Numbered from the stretch's first letter, positions 1-9,968 are shown. The stretch: DNA of 64,000 nucleotides from Bacteroidota bacterium (GCA_008933805.1 WBUH01000008.1:124001-188000); one strand, 5' to 3'. Numbers and translations are program-made. The notes: generated by a model from the sequence alone, not told the origin.

Positions 1-1
1 C

Positions 2-388
2 AGACTAAGAAGGTGCGGTTATGCAGCCGATTCAACCACCAACCGTATTACGGCCAACGCAACCTTTTACGGTATTTTGAATATGACGGACAACGTGGCC
101 GAAATAACCATAAGCATTAATGATACTAACGAATTTTATACAGGCATTCTGGATCACCCCAATAATGCTGTAGAGCCTGATGATTATGGCATGAAATCTT
201 ACATCGTGCCCGCATACTTCTCAGAATCAGGCTATGGTAGTAATGTGCTTTATTATCGTGGTTCTGAAAACGGAGAGAAAGAATACTACGACCCTTATAA
301 CTTTTTTGAACCAACAGACGAAGACGGAACAACAAGAACGTATTTCCCCTACCCCATAGGCGGACGCGGAGTGCGCAAACCTAATTAA
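2..388 (+). CDS. 3' end of an unrecognised gene cut by the left edge
   Basis: The frame is open from base 2 without a stop, so the gene begins outside the window and only about 128 C-terminal residues are seen. An ATG at 83 and a TTG at 77 lie in the frame, but the reading frame upstream of them looks equally protein-like, so I do not treat either as the true start. The visible part is acidic and rich in Asn, Tyr and Gly and has no T9SS sorting motif. It ends 19 bp before the next gene on the same strand, so the two may be cotranscribed. I do not recognise the family. Confidence 0.55.
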   Translation, partial: RLRRCGYAADSTTNRITANATFYGILNMTDNVAEITISINDTNEFYTGILDHPNNAVEPDDYGMKSYIVPAYFSESGYGSNVLYYRGSENGEKEYYDPYNFFEPTDEDGTTRTYFPYPIGGRGVRKPN

Positions 389-407
389 TACCTTAAAAGC
401 AGCTACC

Positions 408-3400
408 ATGAAAAAACTGCTTTTATTAATAAGCTGTATTGCCGTTGCCTTTTACAACGCACATGGCCAGCAATGCTTTTTTACAGGCAACGATACCTGC
501 TGGCGAACTGATTTTGTAGGTAACGGCACCACCTCCACCAGCCGTATTGTGGCTATGGTGGCCAAACCTGACGGACTTTACTGCCTGTTTGAAAGCCCCA
601 TTGGGCTAAAACTTACAGGCGGTGCACCATCCGTAGCGGCGGTAAACAAATGGAACGGCAGCTACTGGCAACCCGTTGGCCCTTCGTTTCCGTATACCGG
701 CAGCTCGGCAACGTTTACCGCCATGACTGCCGATAGCGATGGAAATCTTATTATAGGCGGTAGGTTTACTACATCACTCGGCAGCCCGTGTTTGATTAAA
801 CTTAACCTTACCACCCAGAGCTACGAACCCATTGGCATGGGCATAAGCAGCGGCGCAAACTATATACAAAAAATTGCCGTATACAAAGACACCTTGTATG
901 TATTGGGAAGGTTTACAGAGGTGAAAGACTCAAACAAAACACTAACAGTAAAAAACATAGCCCGATTCTACCTTAAAACCCACCGATGGGATAGTATGGG
1001 TAGCGGTATTTCCGATTTTATACAAGGCTACCAAAGCACTTGGATACCCCTTGGCGGCTTAGATGTTTCTCCTTCGGGTGAAGTGTTTGTAGCGGGAAAC
1101 TTTACCACCATAGGCACCAAAACATACTACAACGGTATTGCATCATGGAAAACCGGGCGCGGGTGGGACACCGTAGGCAGTGGTTTGCGAGCATACAACG
1201 GCTTCACCCCTTCGCGTGGTATACCCTATACTCTTGCCTATAACCCTGATGATAGCTGCATATACGTGGGTGGTTATGTGGGTTACTTGCAAAATGCGCC
1301 TGTAACCAACCGCAGACAAAACGGTATTGCACGATTTAAAAACGGGAAGTGGGCGTACAATTTCGGTAGTTTTAGTGCGCTCACCTACCAAAGCTATTAC
1401 GATAGCACTACCCGCTCGGTATTTTATGGCGGCGGATTTGCACGGGGCATAGGCAGCGGCAACCTTTCTGATGCTAACCGTATCGCCCGTTTTGATAATA
1501 CGCTCGACTCTCTGTTCGAGCTAAACTACGGCATCACAGCGGGTACTGATGTTTCAGCAATAGTACGTTGGAACAACCAACTATATGTAGCGGGTAACTT
1601 TAGCGAAGCCGATTCATCTATAAAAACTTATAATCTGGCCGTTTGGGACGGTAGCAAATGGTCGCCCGTAGGGCACGGTATAGAAGCTATAAACAACAAC
1701 GCATGGGTAAAAACTTTTGCTACTGATACTAAAGGCAACTTGCTGGTAGGCGGTAACTTTAAAAGTTTGGGAGGATTGTACACCAATGCCTGGGCGCTAA
1801 TAGACAGCAACCACAAAGTACACGCCCTAAACAACGATATACAAACCCTAAACAGCGCCACCCAAATAAATGCCATCCTACCCCTTAGCGACAGTACTTA
1901 TCTTTTGGGTGGGAAATTCTCAAAAACATTTTCATCGGGAAATTCATCGGCCATAGCGGGTTATAATACCAACAGCGATAGCTGGTTTAAGCTGGGTACT
2001 TATGGAGTAGGTAACATCTACCAGTACATAAACTGTATGGCCAAAGTAGGCAACAAAATTGTTGTGGGAGGTAGTTTTAGCAGTATTGACGGAGTATCGG
2101 CCAACAACCTTGCTTATTGGGACGGTACACAATGGAACGCCATGGGCGACCCTAACGGCGAGGTAGAACACCTTACTGTTTTTAACGATAGCATTTTATA
2201 CATAGAAGGATATTTTAGCAACATAAACGGCAGCACCCATAACTACATCGCCCGCTACGATAGCAGTACATGGAGAACAATAGGTGTTGGTCTTTATTCT
2301 TCGCCGCAAGACATTGCCGTGCACCCTTACACGGGCGAACTTTGGATAATAACCAACGGCAGCATTCCCAACCCTTCTGGCCCATCTTATAGCAGCAACG
2401 GCTATGCCGTTTGGGACGGCTCAAAATGGAAAGATTATGGTAAAATAACCGGATTTATTGGCAATGTAAACAGCATTTATCATGCACCCGATAGTACCAC
2501 CTACTTCACCGCAAGCGGTATAAGCAAAATTAACAACGTGGATGCTACCAACATTTTGCGCTACCATCCCGCTTATGGATGGGCTGGTGCAGGCAGCGGC
2601 ATACGCAGGTTTGCATCTCCCTACACGCCGGATTTTTATGCCCTGCGTAGCCACAAAAACCGCTTATACATTGGCGGCAGGTTTGATATTGCTGGTGATT
2701 CTGTACAGTCGTTCCATTTGGCGGCATACGCTTTGGATAATCCACTACTATCAGCGGCTACAATTTCGCTGGGTAACAACGATAGTGCCTATTACGGTTA
2801 TTCAATAAAAGCAACCACAAGCCCTGAATACGACTCACTAATTTGGAGTACGGGCGATAAAAACACCCTTTATTCAAACGTATTCAGTACGGGTTATTAT
2901 TCAGCCATATTGTATAACAAAGGCTGTGCGGCAAACGATACAGTACACATTACCATAAAAGGTAATAACATATATATAGGCGGCAGTGGGGATGGTAACG
3001 ACAATGATTTTTACGCCCAGTTTGGAACCTTAAAAGGTGGTGGAGGTAACGGTGCTTCAGCAAGCCAATATAACCAATATGGCACTATAACGGGTGGTAA
3101 TGGAGACGGTATAGCTTTCGGCGCAGCGTTGCAAAACGGCACCCTGAAAGGAGGATACGGAGATGGCTCCGGCTCTAAACTATTCACCCAAAACGGAAAG
3201 TTGAAAGGCGGTAGTGGCGACGGCAGTGCAAATCAAAAAGTCACCCAAAATAAAACTATATATAAAGGCGGTGCAGCCGACGGTTTTTCGATGGCGACAT
3301 ACACCCCATTGCCTGACGGCACGGTAAAGAAAATAATATCACCCGTGAAGTTTAATGGCAAGGATAGTTCTGACCTTTCAGCATGGGTAGCAAACGTTGG

Positions 3401-3908
3401 TGATTACCCCATATTGGCATTCAAAGTAAATTGGTTTGTAGCAGGCAAGCTGTACACTTTTGGCGAGTTTAATGACAGTATACCTGCCGGTGATTCTTTA
3501 GCAGTTAAAGCCCAACAACGCATTTTGCCCGGCGAAAAAGATTTACCGCTTGACATTTGCGTGCTGATAACCAACATTGCCCGCGAAAAAGACACAGCCA
3601 ACAACCAACTTTGTTACATTCTGGATAAAACCACCAGCATTGCTGAAGGACAAAATACATCGCTTGACATTAGTATTTACCCCAACCCTGCTGCAAATGT
3701 TGCTTGGCTACAAATTACTGCGACTGATGAGCAGGAAAGCGATTTTGAATTAATAAATACCGAAGGCAAAGTGATGCTAAAAAAACACCTTGAAGAAGGA
3801 ACAGACAAAATAGAAATTGACCTGCAAAACCTTTCGGCCGGTATTTACAACTTTGTATATACCCGCGCTGGCAATATTATAACAGGCAAACTAGCTGTGG
3901 TGAAATAA
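408..3908 (+). CDS. Large T9SS-secreted protein with beta-propeller-like repeats and a glycine-rich repeat block
   Basis: A 1166-residue secreted protein. Residues 1-20 form a Sec signal peptide (MKKLLLLISCIAVAFYNAHG). Residues about 40-800 repeat units of the type lysine-or-valine-WDGSxW, then VGxGI, then lyvGGxF, which read as blades of a beta-propeller. Residues about 856-960 carry five or six spaced GGxGDG elements. The last ~78 residues (from IYPNPAA) are a T9SS type A sorting domain, so the mature protein is expected on the cell surface or outside the cell. No catalytic motif is visible. The substrate or ligand is unknown. The gene follows a partial gene by 19 bp. The propeller call rests on repeat appearance only. 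Confidence 0.8.
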   Translation: MKKLLLLISCIAVAFYNAHGQQCFFTGNDTCWRTDFVGNGTTSTSRIVAMVAKPDGLYCLFESPIGLKLTGGAPSVAAVNKWNGSYWQPVGPSFPYTGSSATFTAMTADSDGNLIIGGRFTTSLGSPCLIKLNLTTQSYEPIGMGISSGANYIQKIAVYKDTLYVLGRFTEVKDSNKTLTVKNIARFYLKTHRWDSMGSGISDFIQGYQSTWIPLGGLDVSPSGEVFVAGNFTTIGTKTYYNGIASWKTGRGWDTVGSGLRAYNGFTPSRGIPYTLAYNPDDSCIYVGGYVGYLQNAPVTNRRQNGIARFKNGKWAYNFGSFSALTYQSYYDSTTRSVFYGGGFARGIGSGNLSDANRIARFDNTLDSLFELNYGITAGTDVSAIVRWNNQLYVAGNFSEADSSIKTYNLAVWDGSKWSPVGHGIEAINNNAWVKTFATDTKGNLLVGGNFKSLGGLYTNAWALIDSNHKVHALNNDIQTLNSATQINAILPLSDSTYLLGGKFSKTFSSGNSSAIAGYNTNSDSWFKLGTYGVGNIYQYINCMAKVGNKIVVGGSFSSIDGVSANNLAYWDGTQWNAMGDPNGEVEHLTVFNDSILYIEGYFSNINGSTHNYIARYDSSTWRTIGVGLYSSPQDIAVHPYTGELWIITNGSIPNPSGPSYSSNGYAVWDGSKWKDYGKITGFIGNVNSIYHAPDSTTYFTASGISKINNVDATNILRYHPAYGWAGAGSGIRRFASPYTPDFYALRSHKNRLYIGGRFDIAGDSVQSFHLAAYALDNPLLSAATISLGNNDSAYYGYSIKATTSPEYDSLIWSTGDKNTLYSNVFSTGYYSAILYNKGCAANDTVHITIKGNNIYIGGSGDGNDNDFYAQFGTLKGGGGNGASASQYNQYGTITGGNGDGIAFGAALQNGTLKGGYGDGSGSKLFTQNGKLKGGSGDGSANQKVTQNKTIYKGGAADGFSMATYTPLPDGTVKKIISPVKFNGKDSSDLSAWVANVGDYPILAFKVNWFVAGKLYTFGEFNDSIPAGDSLAVKAQQRILPGEKDLPLDICVLITNIAREKDTANNQLCYILDKTTSIAEGQNTSLDISIYPNPAANVAWLQITATDEQESDFELINTEGKVMLKKHLEEGTDKIEIDLQNLSAGIYNFVYTRAGNIITGKLAVVK

Positions 3909-3975
3909 ATTAGTGCTTTTGTTTGGGGGACTAAATTATTACCAACTATATATAAATGTCACGCAATTACTGTGT

Positions 3976-4896
3976 TTAGTTAAATGAGCGTCTAAATTGT
4001 AGTGGGGTAAGGTTGGTTTTTGTTTTGAACAACTTATTAAAAGATTGTGGATGTTCAAACCCCAACTCGTATGCAACCTCACTAACTGATAAACTGGTGG
4101 TAGACAATTTTTCTTTCGCTTTTTCTATAACCTTATAGTGTATGTGCTGCTGTGCATTTTGTCCTGTAAGCGTACGTAGCATATCACTCAAATAACTTGA
4201 TGAAATATTTAAACACTCAGAAAGGTATTGAACAGTTGGTATTCCTTGGGTCAACGTTTTTTCATTGTTAAAATACTCGTCCAAAATTTCCTCTAACTGC
4301 TGTAATAAATCGTTGTTTATAGCCTTTCGGGTAATGAATTGACGCTTGTAGAACCTATTAGCGTAATTTAAAAATAACTCAATTTGGGAAATAATTACAT
4401 CTTGGCTAAAATCATCAATTCGGTTATTCAGTTCATTTTCAATCATTTTAAAAATCTCAATGATAGTTACTTTTTCGTCTTCCGAAAGATGAAGGGTTTC
4501 ATTGGTTGAATAGGAAAAAAAGCCATACTGCTTAATTTTTTTGGATAGAGGATACCCTAAAAAGAAATCAGGATGAATAAGCAAAGTATATTCTGAACAC
4601 ACACTTGCACCATTATCGTTGCTGCCAATAATTTGACCGGGGGAAGCAAATAATAAACCGCCTTCGTCAAAATCATAATAACTCTGGCCGTACTTTAGCT
4701 TGCCATTAAGTTTAGGTTTGTAGGATATTTTATAAAAACTCAGTACGTGGTATTGCGGAAGCCTGACCAATTCAACCGAGGTATTCGATCCGTTAATCAA
4801 ACTTAATAAAGGGTGCTGAGGCTTTGGTAAACCAAAAGCTTGGTGCGCCTCTGATAGTGATACAATTTTTTGCGGGCCGTTTTCTTCCTTTTTCAT
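3976..4896 (-). CDS. AraC-family transcriptional regulator
   Basis: A 306-residue protein with a C-terminal AraC/XylS DNA-binding region at about residues 205-306. Both helix-turn-helix units are readable: YLSECLNISSSYLSDMLRTL, then VSEVAYELGFEHPQSFNKLF, followed by the usual TPLQFRR end. The N-terminal ~190 residues look like the cupin-type sensor half of such regulators, but no ligand can be deduced. It lies 88 bp downstream of, and on the same strand as, a short-chain dehydrogenase. AraC proteins of this type often control an adjacent oxidoreductase gene, so regulation of that neighbour is a reasonable inference, not shown here. Confidence 0.88.
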   Translation of the reverse strand: MKKEENGPQKIVSLSEAHQAFGLPKPQHPLLSLINGSNTSVELVRLPQYHVLSFYKISYKPKLNGKLKYGQSYYDFDEGGLLFASPGQIIGSNDNGASVCSEYTLLIHPDFFLGYPLSKKIKQYGFFSYSTNETLHLSEDEKVTIIEIFKMIENELNNRIDDFSQDVIISQIELFLNYANRFYKRQFITRKAINNDLLQQLEEILDEYFNNEKTLTQGIPTVQYLSECLNISSSYLSDMLRTLTGQNAQQHIHYKVIEKAKEKLSTTSLSVSEVAYELGFEHPQSFNKLFKTKTNLTPLQFRRSFN

Positions 4897-4984
4897 ATTT
4901 CAATACCTAGTCAAAGTGATAACCGATAAAGGTTAAATATCGGTTATCGCCAATGTTTTATCAAGTAATTTTCATTTCCGGTTT

Positions 4985-5815
4985 TTACTTGGAAATTCCT
5001 TGAGCCGCGTTAGAGATATCCTCCCACGCTTCCCAAGTGGCTAATCTCTCATTATATGCTGTGCGCACCCATGGTAAACAATGGCTACCAAGGAAGAACC
5101 GTAACGGAGGATTTTCAGCATCTACAATTTTGAAAAGAGCTTCGGACGTTGCATTCGGATCGCCTCTCTCTATAGTTTTTAAGCTTTCCGCAAACTCCGC
5201 TTTAAAACCTGCATAAGTATCAAGACCATTTGCAAATTTTAAAGACTCTTGGCTCCCAAACTCTGTGGCGTAGGCACCCGGTTCAATTATTGTTACTTTA
5301 ACACCAAAAGGTTTAACCTCTGCGGCAAGGCTTTCATGTATAGCCTCAAATGCCCATTTTGACGAACAATAGTAGCCGATTATAGGCATTGTTACATGAC
5401 CAAGGTTGCTTGATGTGCCCAGTATATGACCGCCTCCCTGTTTTCGCAATAATGGCAAAGCCGCCTGAATAACCGAAACCGGGCCAATAACATTTGTTTC
5501 ATAAAGTGCACGTATATCATCTGCGCTGGCTTCTTCAATGGTACCAACAAGAGAATAACCGGCATTATTAAAAATAATATCAAGCCTGCCAAAGTGAGCG
5601 TAAGCTTTTTCCATAGCTCTTTTCACCTGATCGGGCTGGGTAACGTCCAGCTCCAAGGTTAGCACGTTTGATCCATATTTTTCAGTAAGATGGGCAATAC
5701 TTGCCAAGTTGCGTGCTGTAGCGGCAACCTTGTCGCCACGCTTAAGAGCGGCCTCAGTCCAAACGCTCCCAAAACCACGTGAAGTTCCTGTTATAAACCA
5801 TACTTTATATGACAT
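4985..5815 (-). CDS. Short-chain dehydrogenase/reductase (SDR), NAD(P)-dependent
   Basis: A 276-residue classical SDR. The start is placed at 5815 (MSYKVWFITGTSRGFG), because the upstream extension of the frame is not protein-like and places 51 odd residues before the Rossmann fold. The cofactor motif TGTSRGFG is at the N-terminus, NNAG follows near residue 90, and the catalytic Ser and YCSSK (YxxxK) are present, so the enzyme should be active. The substrate cannot be read from sequence. The AraC regulator gene follows 88 bp downstream on the same strand. Confidence 0.87.
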   Translation of the reverse strand: MSYKVWFITGTSRGFGSVWTEAALKRGDKVAATARNLASIAHLTEKYGSNVLTLELDVTQPDQVKRAMEKAYAHFGRLDIIFNNAGYSLVGTIEEASADDIRALYETNVIGPVSVIQAALPLLRKQGGGHILGTSSNLGHVTMPIIGYYCSSKWAFEAIHESLAAEVKPFGVKVTIIEPGAYATEFGSQESLKFANGLDTYAGFKAEFAESLKTIERGDPNATSEALFKIVDAENPPLRFFLGSHCLPWVRTAYNERLATWEAWEDISNAAQGISK

Positions 5816-6301
5816 AGCAGAAGTTGGAGCAGAGCCAACTTTTAAAGTTTGATTTTGATGTGACACAATTTTATATTTTAGATTAATACTGCAACAAAGG
5901 TCAGCTGATGCCATTTGCAACTTGTAACCCAATTGAGGATTTATGTAGCTAAAATGAGAATAGTACACAGTGCCAAAAAGAATAACCTCTATAAATCTTG
6001 TTTGGATTTAAGAGTGTATAAACGCAAAAGTGAGTAGAATAAAAACAAAAAACCCTTCTCGGTTAAGAAAAGGGTTTTAGTGTTTGTAGCCCGAACGAGC
6101 AGATTATCGAACCAGTTGACAGTATTCATAGAAAAATTTACTCGGTTTTCTACTTATTTCAATTCGATATATTAGGTTTAAGTGGGTGAAATTTAGTGGT
6201 CGCAGTTGGACAACTTTCGAAAAGGACTCACTTGCCAATCGGTGAATTTGAATTCAGAGGAATTTTAATGGTTGATTTCTCTTAAGAGGCATAAAAGCTT
6301 T
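5816..6301. other. Intergenic stretch with one copy of a dispersed repeat
   Basis: No gene is seen in these 486 bases. They hold copy A of a ~110-bp repeat (6049-6158), described separately. After it comes AT-rich sequence without recognisable promoters or RNA genes, up to the decayed T9SS fragment. Confidence 0.6.
6049..6158. repeat. Dispersed repeat, copy A: hairpin plus tRNA-T-arm-like core
   Basis: It starts with the hairpin AAAACCCTT (6049-6057) / AAGGGTTTT (6070-6078), shaped like a terminator. Then comes a 33-bp core at 6083-6115 beginning TTTGTAGCCCGAAC and ending ATCGAACCAG. The core matches 27569-27601 at 32 of 33 positions, and similarity continues more loosely to about 6158. The end of the core reads, on the minus strand, like the GGTTCGA of a tRNA T-arm, but no tRNA can be folded around it. 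The relative copy sits at 27537-27644. Confidence 0.75.
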
Positions 6302-6771
6302 CTATTTTAAAATTACTACTCTATAAGTTCCTTTCAGTTTATTGTCCATTATTGAGACTACCAAAAAATAAATGCCATTTTTAAGGTCGTTTGTATTGAC
6401 TTCAAATTCAGGCAAATCAGAGCCTTTATATTTATCGTTTATAACTTCTTTACCAAACAAATCTCTAACACTAAGCGCATAATCCCCCTCACCATCATAA
6501 TAAATTTTTACAAAAAATGAATTGTTTGCTGGATTGGGGTACACTTTAGCCGAAACAGAATTACTCAACCTAACTACAGAAGTTGACCGACCTTATCGTT
6601 TGGATCCATTGACCCCCGTCCTTCAATTTTCAATTCTTGTTCCGACTCGGGGTTTCGATTTGGAAGACAATCTTCTAAAAACGCTTTTGTGTAGCCCATT
6701 GCCTCCACACCGATTTCTATATAAGCCCGAACGGCTTCGACTGTTCGTTTACCGCTAGATAAGCAGCCCAA
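6302..6771 (-). pseudogene. Decayed 3' end of a T9SS-secreted protein gene
   Basis: Two minus-strand frames carry pieces of one secreted protein. The upstream piece (6574-6771) ends with a DPNDKVG motif, which is common shortly before the C-terminal part of large Bacteroidota surface proteins, and then hits a TAG. The downstream piece (6302-6568), in another frame, is a complete-looking T9SS type A sorting domain starting near KVYPNPANNSF. No signal peptide and no body of a protein are present. I read this as the remnant left after deletion plus frameshift. A functional short protein is unlikely because nothing would direct it to the Sec pathway. Confidence 0.6.
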
Positions 6772-6918
6772 AACGGTTGTTGACAGATTCCAAATAAAAT
6801 TTCCTAAATATCCAGTATTTGAAAACTCCGTAACCCCATAATAGCAATATTCTGACGCAGGTCATGTTTGAGGGGTTTTGTTAATGCGATATTGCGCAAA
6901 TAACAAATAATTTAAACA

Positions 6919-8709
6919 ATGGCTACATATCATTCTTTCCATATCCCCGTTATGGGGCTTTCCTTCACCATTGATTCACCCGTTAAAGTTGCCCAATATG
7001 GTATTAACTCTGCCATCTCCATCATCGAAGATAAACTGGTAGAACTTATGCGTAACTATTACTACCAGCAGTTGAAGGAGCCTTATGCCCCTATAACCCC
7101 TGAAGAACCCGATTACCGCGCAAAAAGAATAACTGACTACCTAAATATAGTAAACAGAATTGTGCAGGAACGGGTTGAAAAACTGCGTAGCTCTACTTTT
7201 GAAAAAGGGTCCGAAATTGTAAAATATTTTGAAATGTTGCCCAATGGCAATAAGCTGCGCCACTTGTGTCAGTATATTTTGCGTGAGGGCAGCCAGACAA
7301 AAGCGCTGCAAAATTTCCTTCGCAAGCAGGTAGTGGCGGGAAGCATAGATGTAAACATAATGACCAAAATTGACAGGGATGTGTGCGATAAGCAGGGCAA
7401 TGTGATTGCAGATACATCGGATGCGCTGGCAGCCTTGCGTGGCTACGCAAAAAGCGATTTAACCGATTCTTCGATAATATTTTCGGCGGGTATGAATGTG
7501 CGATTGTTTAACTACCTCGAAAATTTAAGTGAATTTAATGCTACCGACTGGGGGAAATTTAATAAACGGATTGTTATAAAAGTAAGTGATTACCGCTCAG
7601 CACTTATACAGGGAAAATACCTCGCAAAAAAAGGATTGTGGGTAAGTGAATTTAGGATAGAATCAGGGTTAAACTGCGGTGGACACGCTTTTGCCAGCGA
7701 TGGGCTTTTATTGGGGCCTATTTTGGAGGAGTTTAAAGTAAAACGTGAAGAACTTCTGGCTGAGTTACACGGACTTTACAAACCGGCCGTTGAACAAAAA
7801 GAGGGACTCGCATTTAACCGGCCACACCCGATAGATATTACCGTTCAGGGGGGGATAGGCACCGCCGAAGAAGCTGATTTTCTTATCCGCCAATATAAGA
7901 TAGGCAGTACCGGATGGGGCACCCCATTTTTGCTTTGCCCGGAAGCAACTACAGTAGATAATCCTACGCTAAGCCTCTTGTGCAGCGCTGATGAAAAAGA
8001 TGTGATACTTAGCAAAAACTCTCCTTTGGGTGTACGGTTCAATTACCTGAAGGGCACCAGTTCAGAAAAAGAAAAAGAAAGACGGATAGAAAAGGGCGCG
8101 CCGGGTAGCCCATGTACCGAAAAATTTCTTGTATCAAACACCGAATTTACAAAAGAACCCATTTGTACCGCCTCACTCACTTACCAAAAACACAAAATAA
8201 ACCAGCTTAAATCGCTAAACCTACCCGAAGCTGAATTTAAAGAAAAATACAATGAAGTAGTAAGTAAAGAATGTCTCTGTATCGGCCTTAGCAATTCCGC
8301 AATTGCCCACTATGGGTTGCCCCCTATTAAAAATCTTAGGGCGGTTACCATTTGCCCTGGGCCTAATATTGCCTACTTTGATAAAACAGTAACACTAAGG
8401 CAAATGACCGACCATATTTATGGCCGTGCTAATATTCTTGCCGAAAAAGAAAGGCCGCACATGTTTATTAAAGAACTGGATTTAAATATCAGTTATTTAA
8501 AAGAAAATATTGCAGGGCATGAAAAAGAAAATACCAAAGGGTTGAAAGACCTTATTAAATATAGAGCCAACCTTTTGGACGGAATAGATTATTATAAAGA
8601 ATTAGCGGAAACAATTTTTGGATCTGATACAGAAAAGAAACACCGTTTTTTGAAAGAAATGGACAATAGAAAACAAGATTTAAATCAAATTTTGAGAGGG
8701 TTTGAGTAG
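6919..8709 (+). CDS. Unrecognised 596-residue cytoplasmic protein, possibly TIM-barrel-like
   Basis: The protein begins MATYHSFHIPVMGLSFTIDS and has no signal peptide or membrane segment. A stretch near residues 310-345 (GGIGTAEEADFLI, then GSTGWGTPFLLCPEA) resembles the phosphate-binding end of FMN-dependent TIM-barrel enzymes of the nitronate monooxygenase or glutamate synthase kind. Cysteines occur in CGGHAF, LLCPEA, ECLC and TICPGP contexts, so a metal or Fe-S role is possible. The C-terminal ~90 residues are charged and helical. The gene stands alone between a decayed T9SS gene and the convergent nos accessory cluster. The function is unknown, and the barrel idea is only a resemblance. 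Confidence 0.6.
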   Translation: MATYHSFHIPVMGLSFTIDSPVKVAQYGINSAISIIEDKLVELMRNYYYQQLKEPYAPITPEEPDYRAKRITDYLNIVNRIVQERVEKLRSSTFEKGSEIVKYFEMLPNGNKLRHLCQYILREGSQTKALQNFLRKQVVAGSIDVNIMTKIDRDVCDKQGNVIADTSDALAALRGYAKSDLTDSSIIFSAGMNVRLFNYLENLSEFNATDWGKFNKRIVIKVSDYRSALIQGKYLAKKGLWVSEFRIESGLNCGGHAFASDGLLLGPILEEFKVKREELLAELHGLYKPAVEQKEGLAFNRPHPIDITVQGGIGTAEEADFLIRQYKIGSTGWGTPFLLCPEATTVDNPTLSLLCSADEKDVILSKNSPLGVRFNYLKGTSSEKEKERRIEKGAPGSPCTEKFLVSNTEFTKEPICTASLTYQKHKINQLKSLNLPEAEFKEKYNEVVSKECLCIGLSNSAIAHYGLPPIKNLRAVTICPGPNIAYFDKTVTLRQMTDHIYGRANILAEKERPHMFIKELDLNISYLKENIAGHEKENTKGLKDLIKYRANLLDGIDYYKELAETIFGSDTEKKHRFLKEMDNRKQDLNQILRGFE

Positions 8710-8757
8710 TTTTTCAAAATAAAGTGAATAATGGCAAGGAATGATTATCACACCCTT

Positions 8758-9192
8758 TTAGAATAAATTAAATTTAAAATTTATTCCCGCAAGTATAAAC
8801 AATACACTTATAACTGTTACAACCGCCACATGCTTGTGCATAAGGGGTAGTTTGGCCACAGTAAGGTTTTTTAGTACAAAAAACCGTGCATGGATGGCGA
8901 TTGCAAAAGTCAGTAACAGCAAACCCAACTTAATATAAAGTTTGTATGCCAATGGATGACAGGGGCTGAAATTATCTGCTGGTAGTAAAGCGACAAAAAG
9001 CAAAACACCCGTTATAAGTTGGGTAAACAAGGCTGGGACGCCTATGCGTTCATACACTTTTTCAAAGCGCAACAGGTATTCGGGCGATTGACTTCGTCTA
9101 GCCTCAGGTAAAATAACGAATAGTAAAATTAAATGACCGCCTACCCAAATACAGGCACCCAAAATATGTAGGAATAATAACAGCGGCTGCAT
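8758..9192 (-). CDS. CopD-like four-helix membrane protein at the end of the nos accessory operon
   Basis: A 144-residue protein with four predicted membrane helices, starting MQPLLLFLHILGACIWVGGH. The HILGACIWVGGH segment and later conserved His residues (ARFF, HKH) resemble the CopD/DUF2269 group of copper- or heme-linked membrane proteins. Its ATG shares one base with the nosY stop codon (TAATG), so translation is coupled to nosY. A role in copper or redox supply to nitrous oxide reductase is inferred from that position. Confidence 0.65.
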   Translation of the reverse strand: MQPLLLFLHILGACIWVGGHLILLFVILPEARRSQSPEYLLRFEKVYERIGVPALFTQLITGVLLFVALLPADNFSPCHPLAYKLYIKLGLLLLTFAIAIHARFFVLKNLTVAKLPLMHKHVAVVTVISVLFILAGINFKFNLF

Positions 9193-9968
9193 TATAAATC
9201 TTTACGCTTAAAAATAACTGTAGACAGAGCCAACGGTACGACCACCCAAAGCAGTAGTGAAAGGGCTGAAAGTGCTATACCTGTAGTGCCCTGAAAAAAG
9301 TTTTTGAACACTGCCCCTGTGTAGCCCATTAAAGCTGCCACATCAAGCTGGATAAGAAACCCTATGCGAGCCAAATCGACTGGGTTTAGCAATACTACAA
9401 GAGTTACATAATTTTCAACAGGATAATCGGCAAAGGTATAAAGCCCTAAAAGCACCAATCCATCATATAACAGTGAAAAGTATATCCATAATAATATCGC
9501 TATACCTATACCTTTGGCTTTATCTTTTGCCACCACAAATGCCCACAACCCCAATGCTGAAAACACAAGATTGAGCAGTAACCCAAAAAACCACAGAAGT
9601 AAAGCATTGCTACCGGGGCCGTATAGCAGCAAAGGTACTCCCACACCCAAAGAAAATGCAAGCACCAAGCTTAGTGCTATGGCAAGATAAAAGGCCATTA
9701 GCACTTTGCCACGGCCCAGCGGCTGCGATAATAGCAGCTCAATAAATTCAACCGAGTTAAAAAAATGTATGGTGCTAAACATAAGCGCCACAAGTGGTAC
9801 AAAAATAAGTATCACGTTTAGCAGGCTTATTACTGATTTTGCAGTATCGGCGCTTAATGAAAACAGACTGTACGATAATAAAAACAGTAGCACCGCATAG
9901 CCTGCCACCATCCGGTTTTTAAGCAAATCCCAAAGTAAAAACAGGGTAAGTTTAAAGGTTGTTGTCAT
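9192..9968 (-). CDS. nosY: NosY, ABC transporter permease for NosZ maturation
   Basis: A 258-residue integral membrane protein with about six helices, of the ABC-2 permease type. In the nos system NosY is the membrane partner of the ATPase NosF. With periplasmic NosD it serves assembly of the Cu-S centre CuZ of nitrous oxide reductase. Its start overlaps the nosF stop by 4 bp (ATGA), and the order nosL-nosD-nosF-nosY is the standard one. The family call depends on this order as much as on sequence, since permeases diverge quickly. Confidence 0.88.
   Translation of the reverse strand: MTTTFKLTLFLLWDLLKNRMVAGYAVLLFLLSYSLFSLSADTAKSVISLLNVILIFVPLVALMFSTIHFFNSVEFIELLLSQPLGRGKVLMAFYLAIALSLVLAFSLGVGVPLLLYGPGSNALLLWFFGLLLNLVFSALGLWAFVVAKDKAKGIGIAILLWIYFSLLYDGLVLLGLYTFADYPVENYVTLVVLLNPVDLARIGFLIQLDVAALMGYTGAVFKNFFQGTTGIALSALSLLLWVVVPLALSTVIFKRKDL

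Noticed and set aside
408-3908. Enzyme domain in the large T9SS protein
   Set aside because: No catalytic motif could be read in the repeats, only propeller-like and glycine-rich parts.
6083-6120. tRNA gene suggested by a GGTTCGA-like element on the minus strand
   Set aside because: Only a T-arm-like end is present. No acceptor, D-arm or anticodon arm can be paired in the flanking DNA, and the same fragment recurs at 27569-27601.
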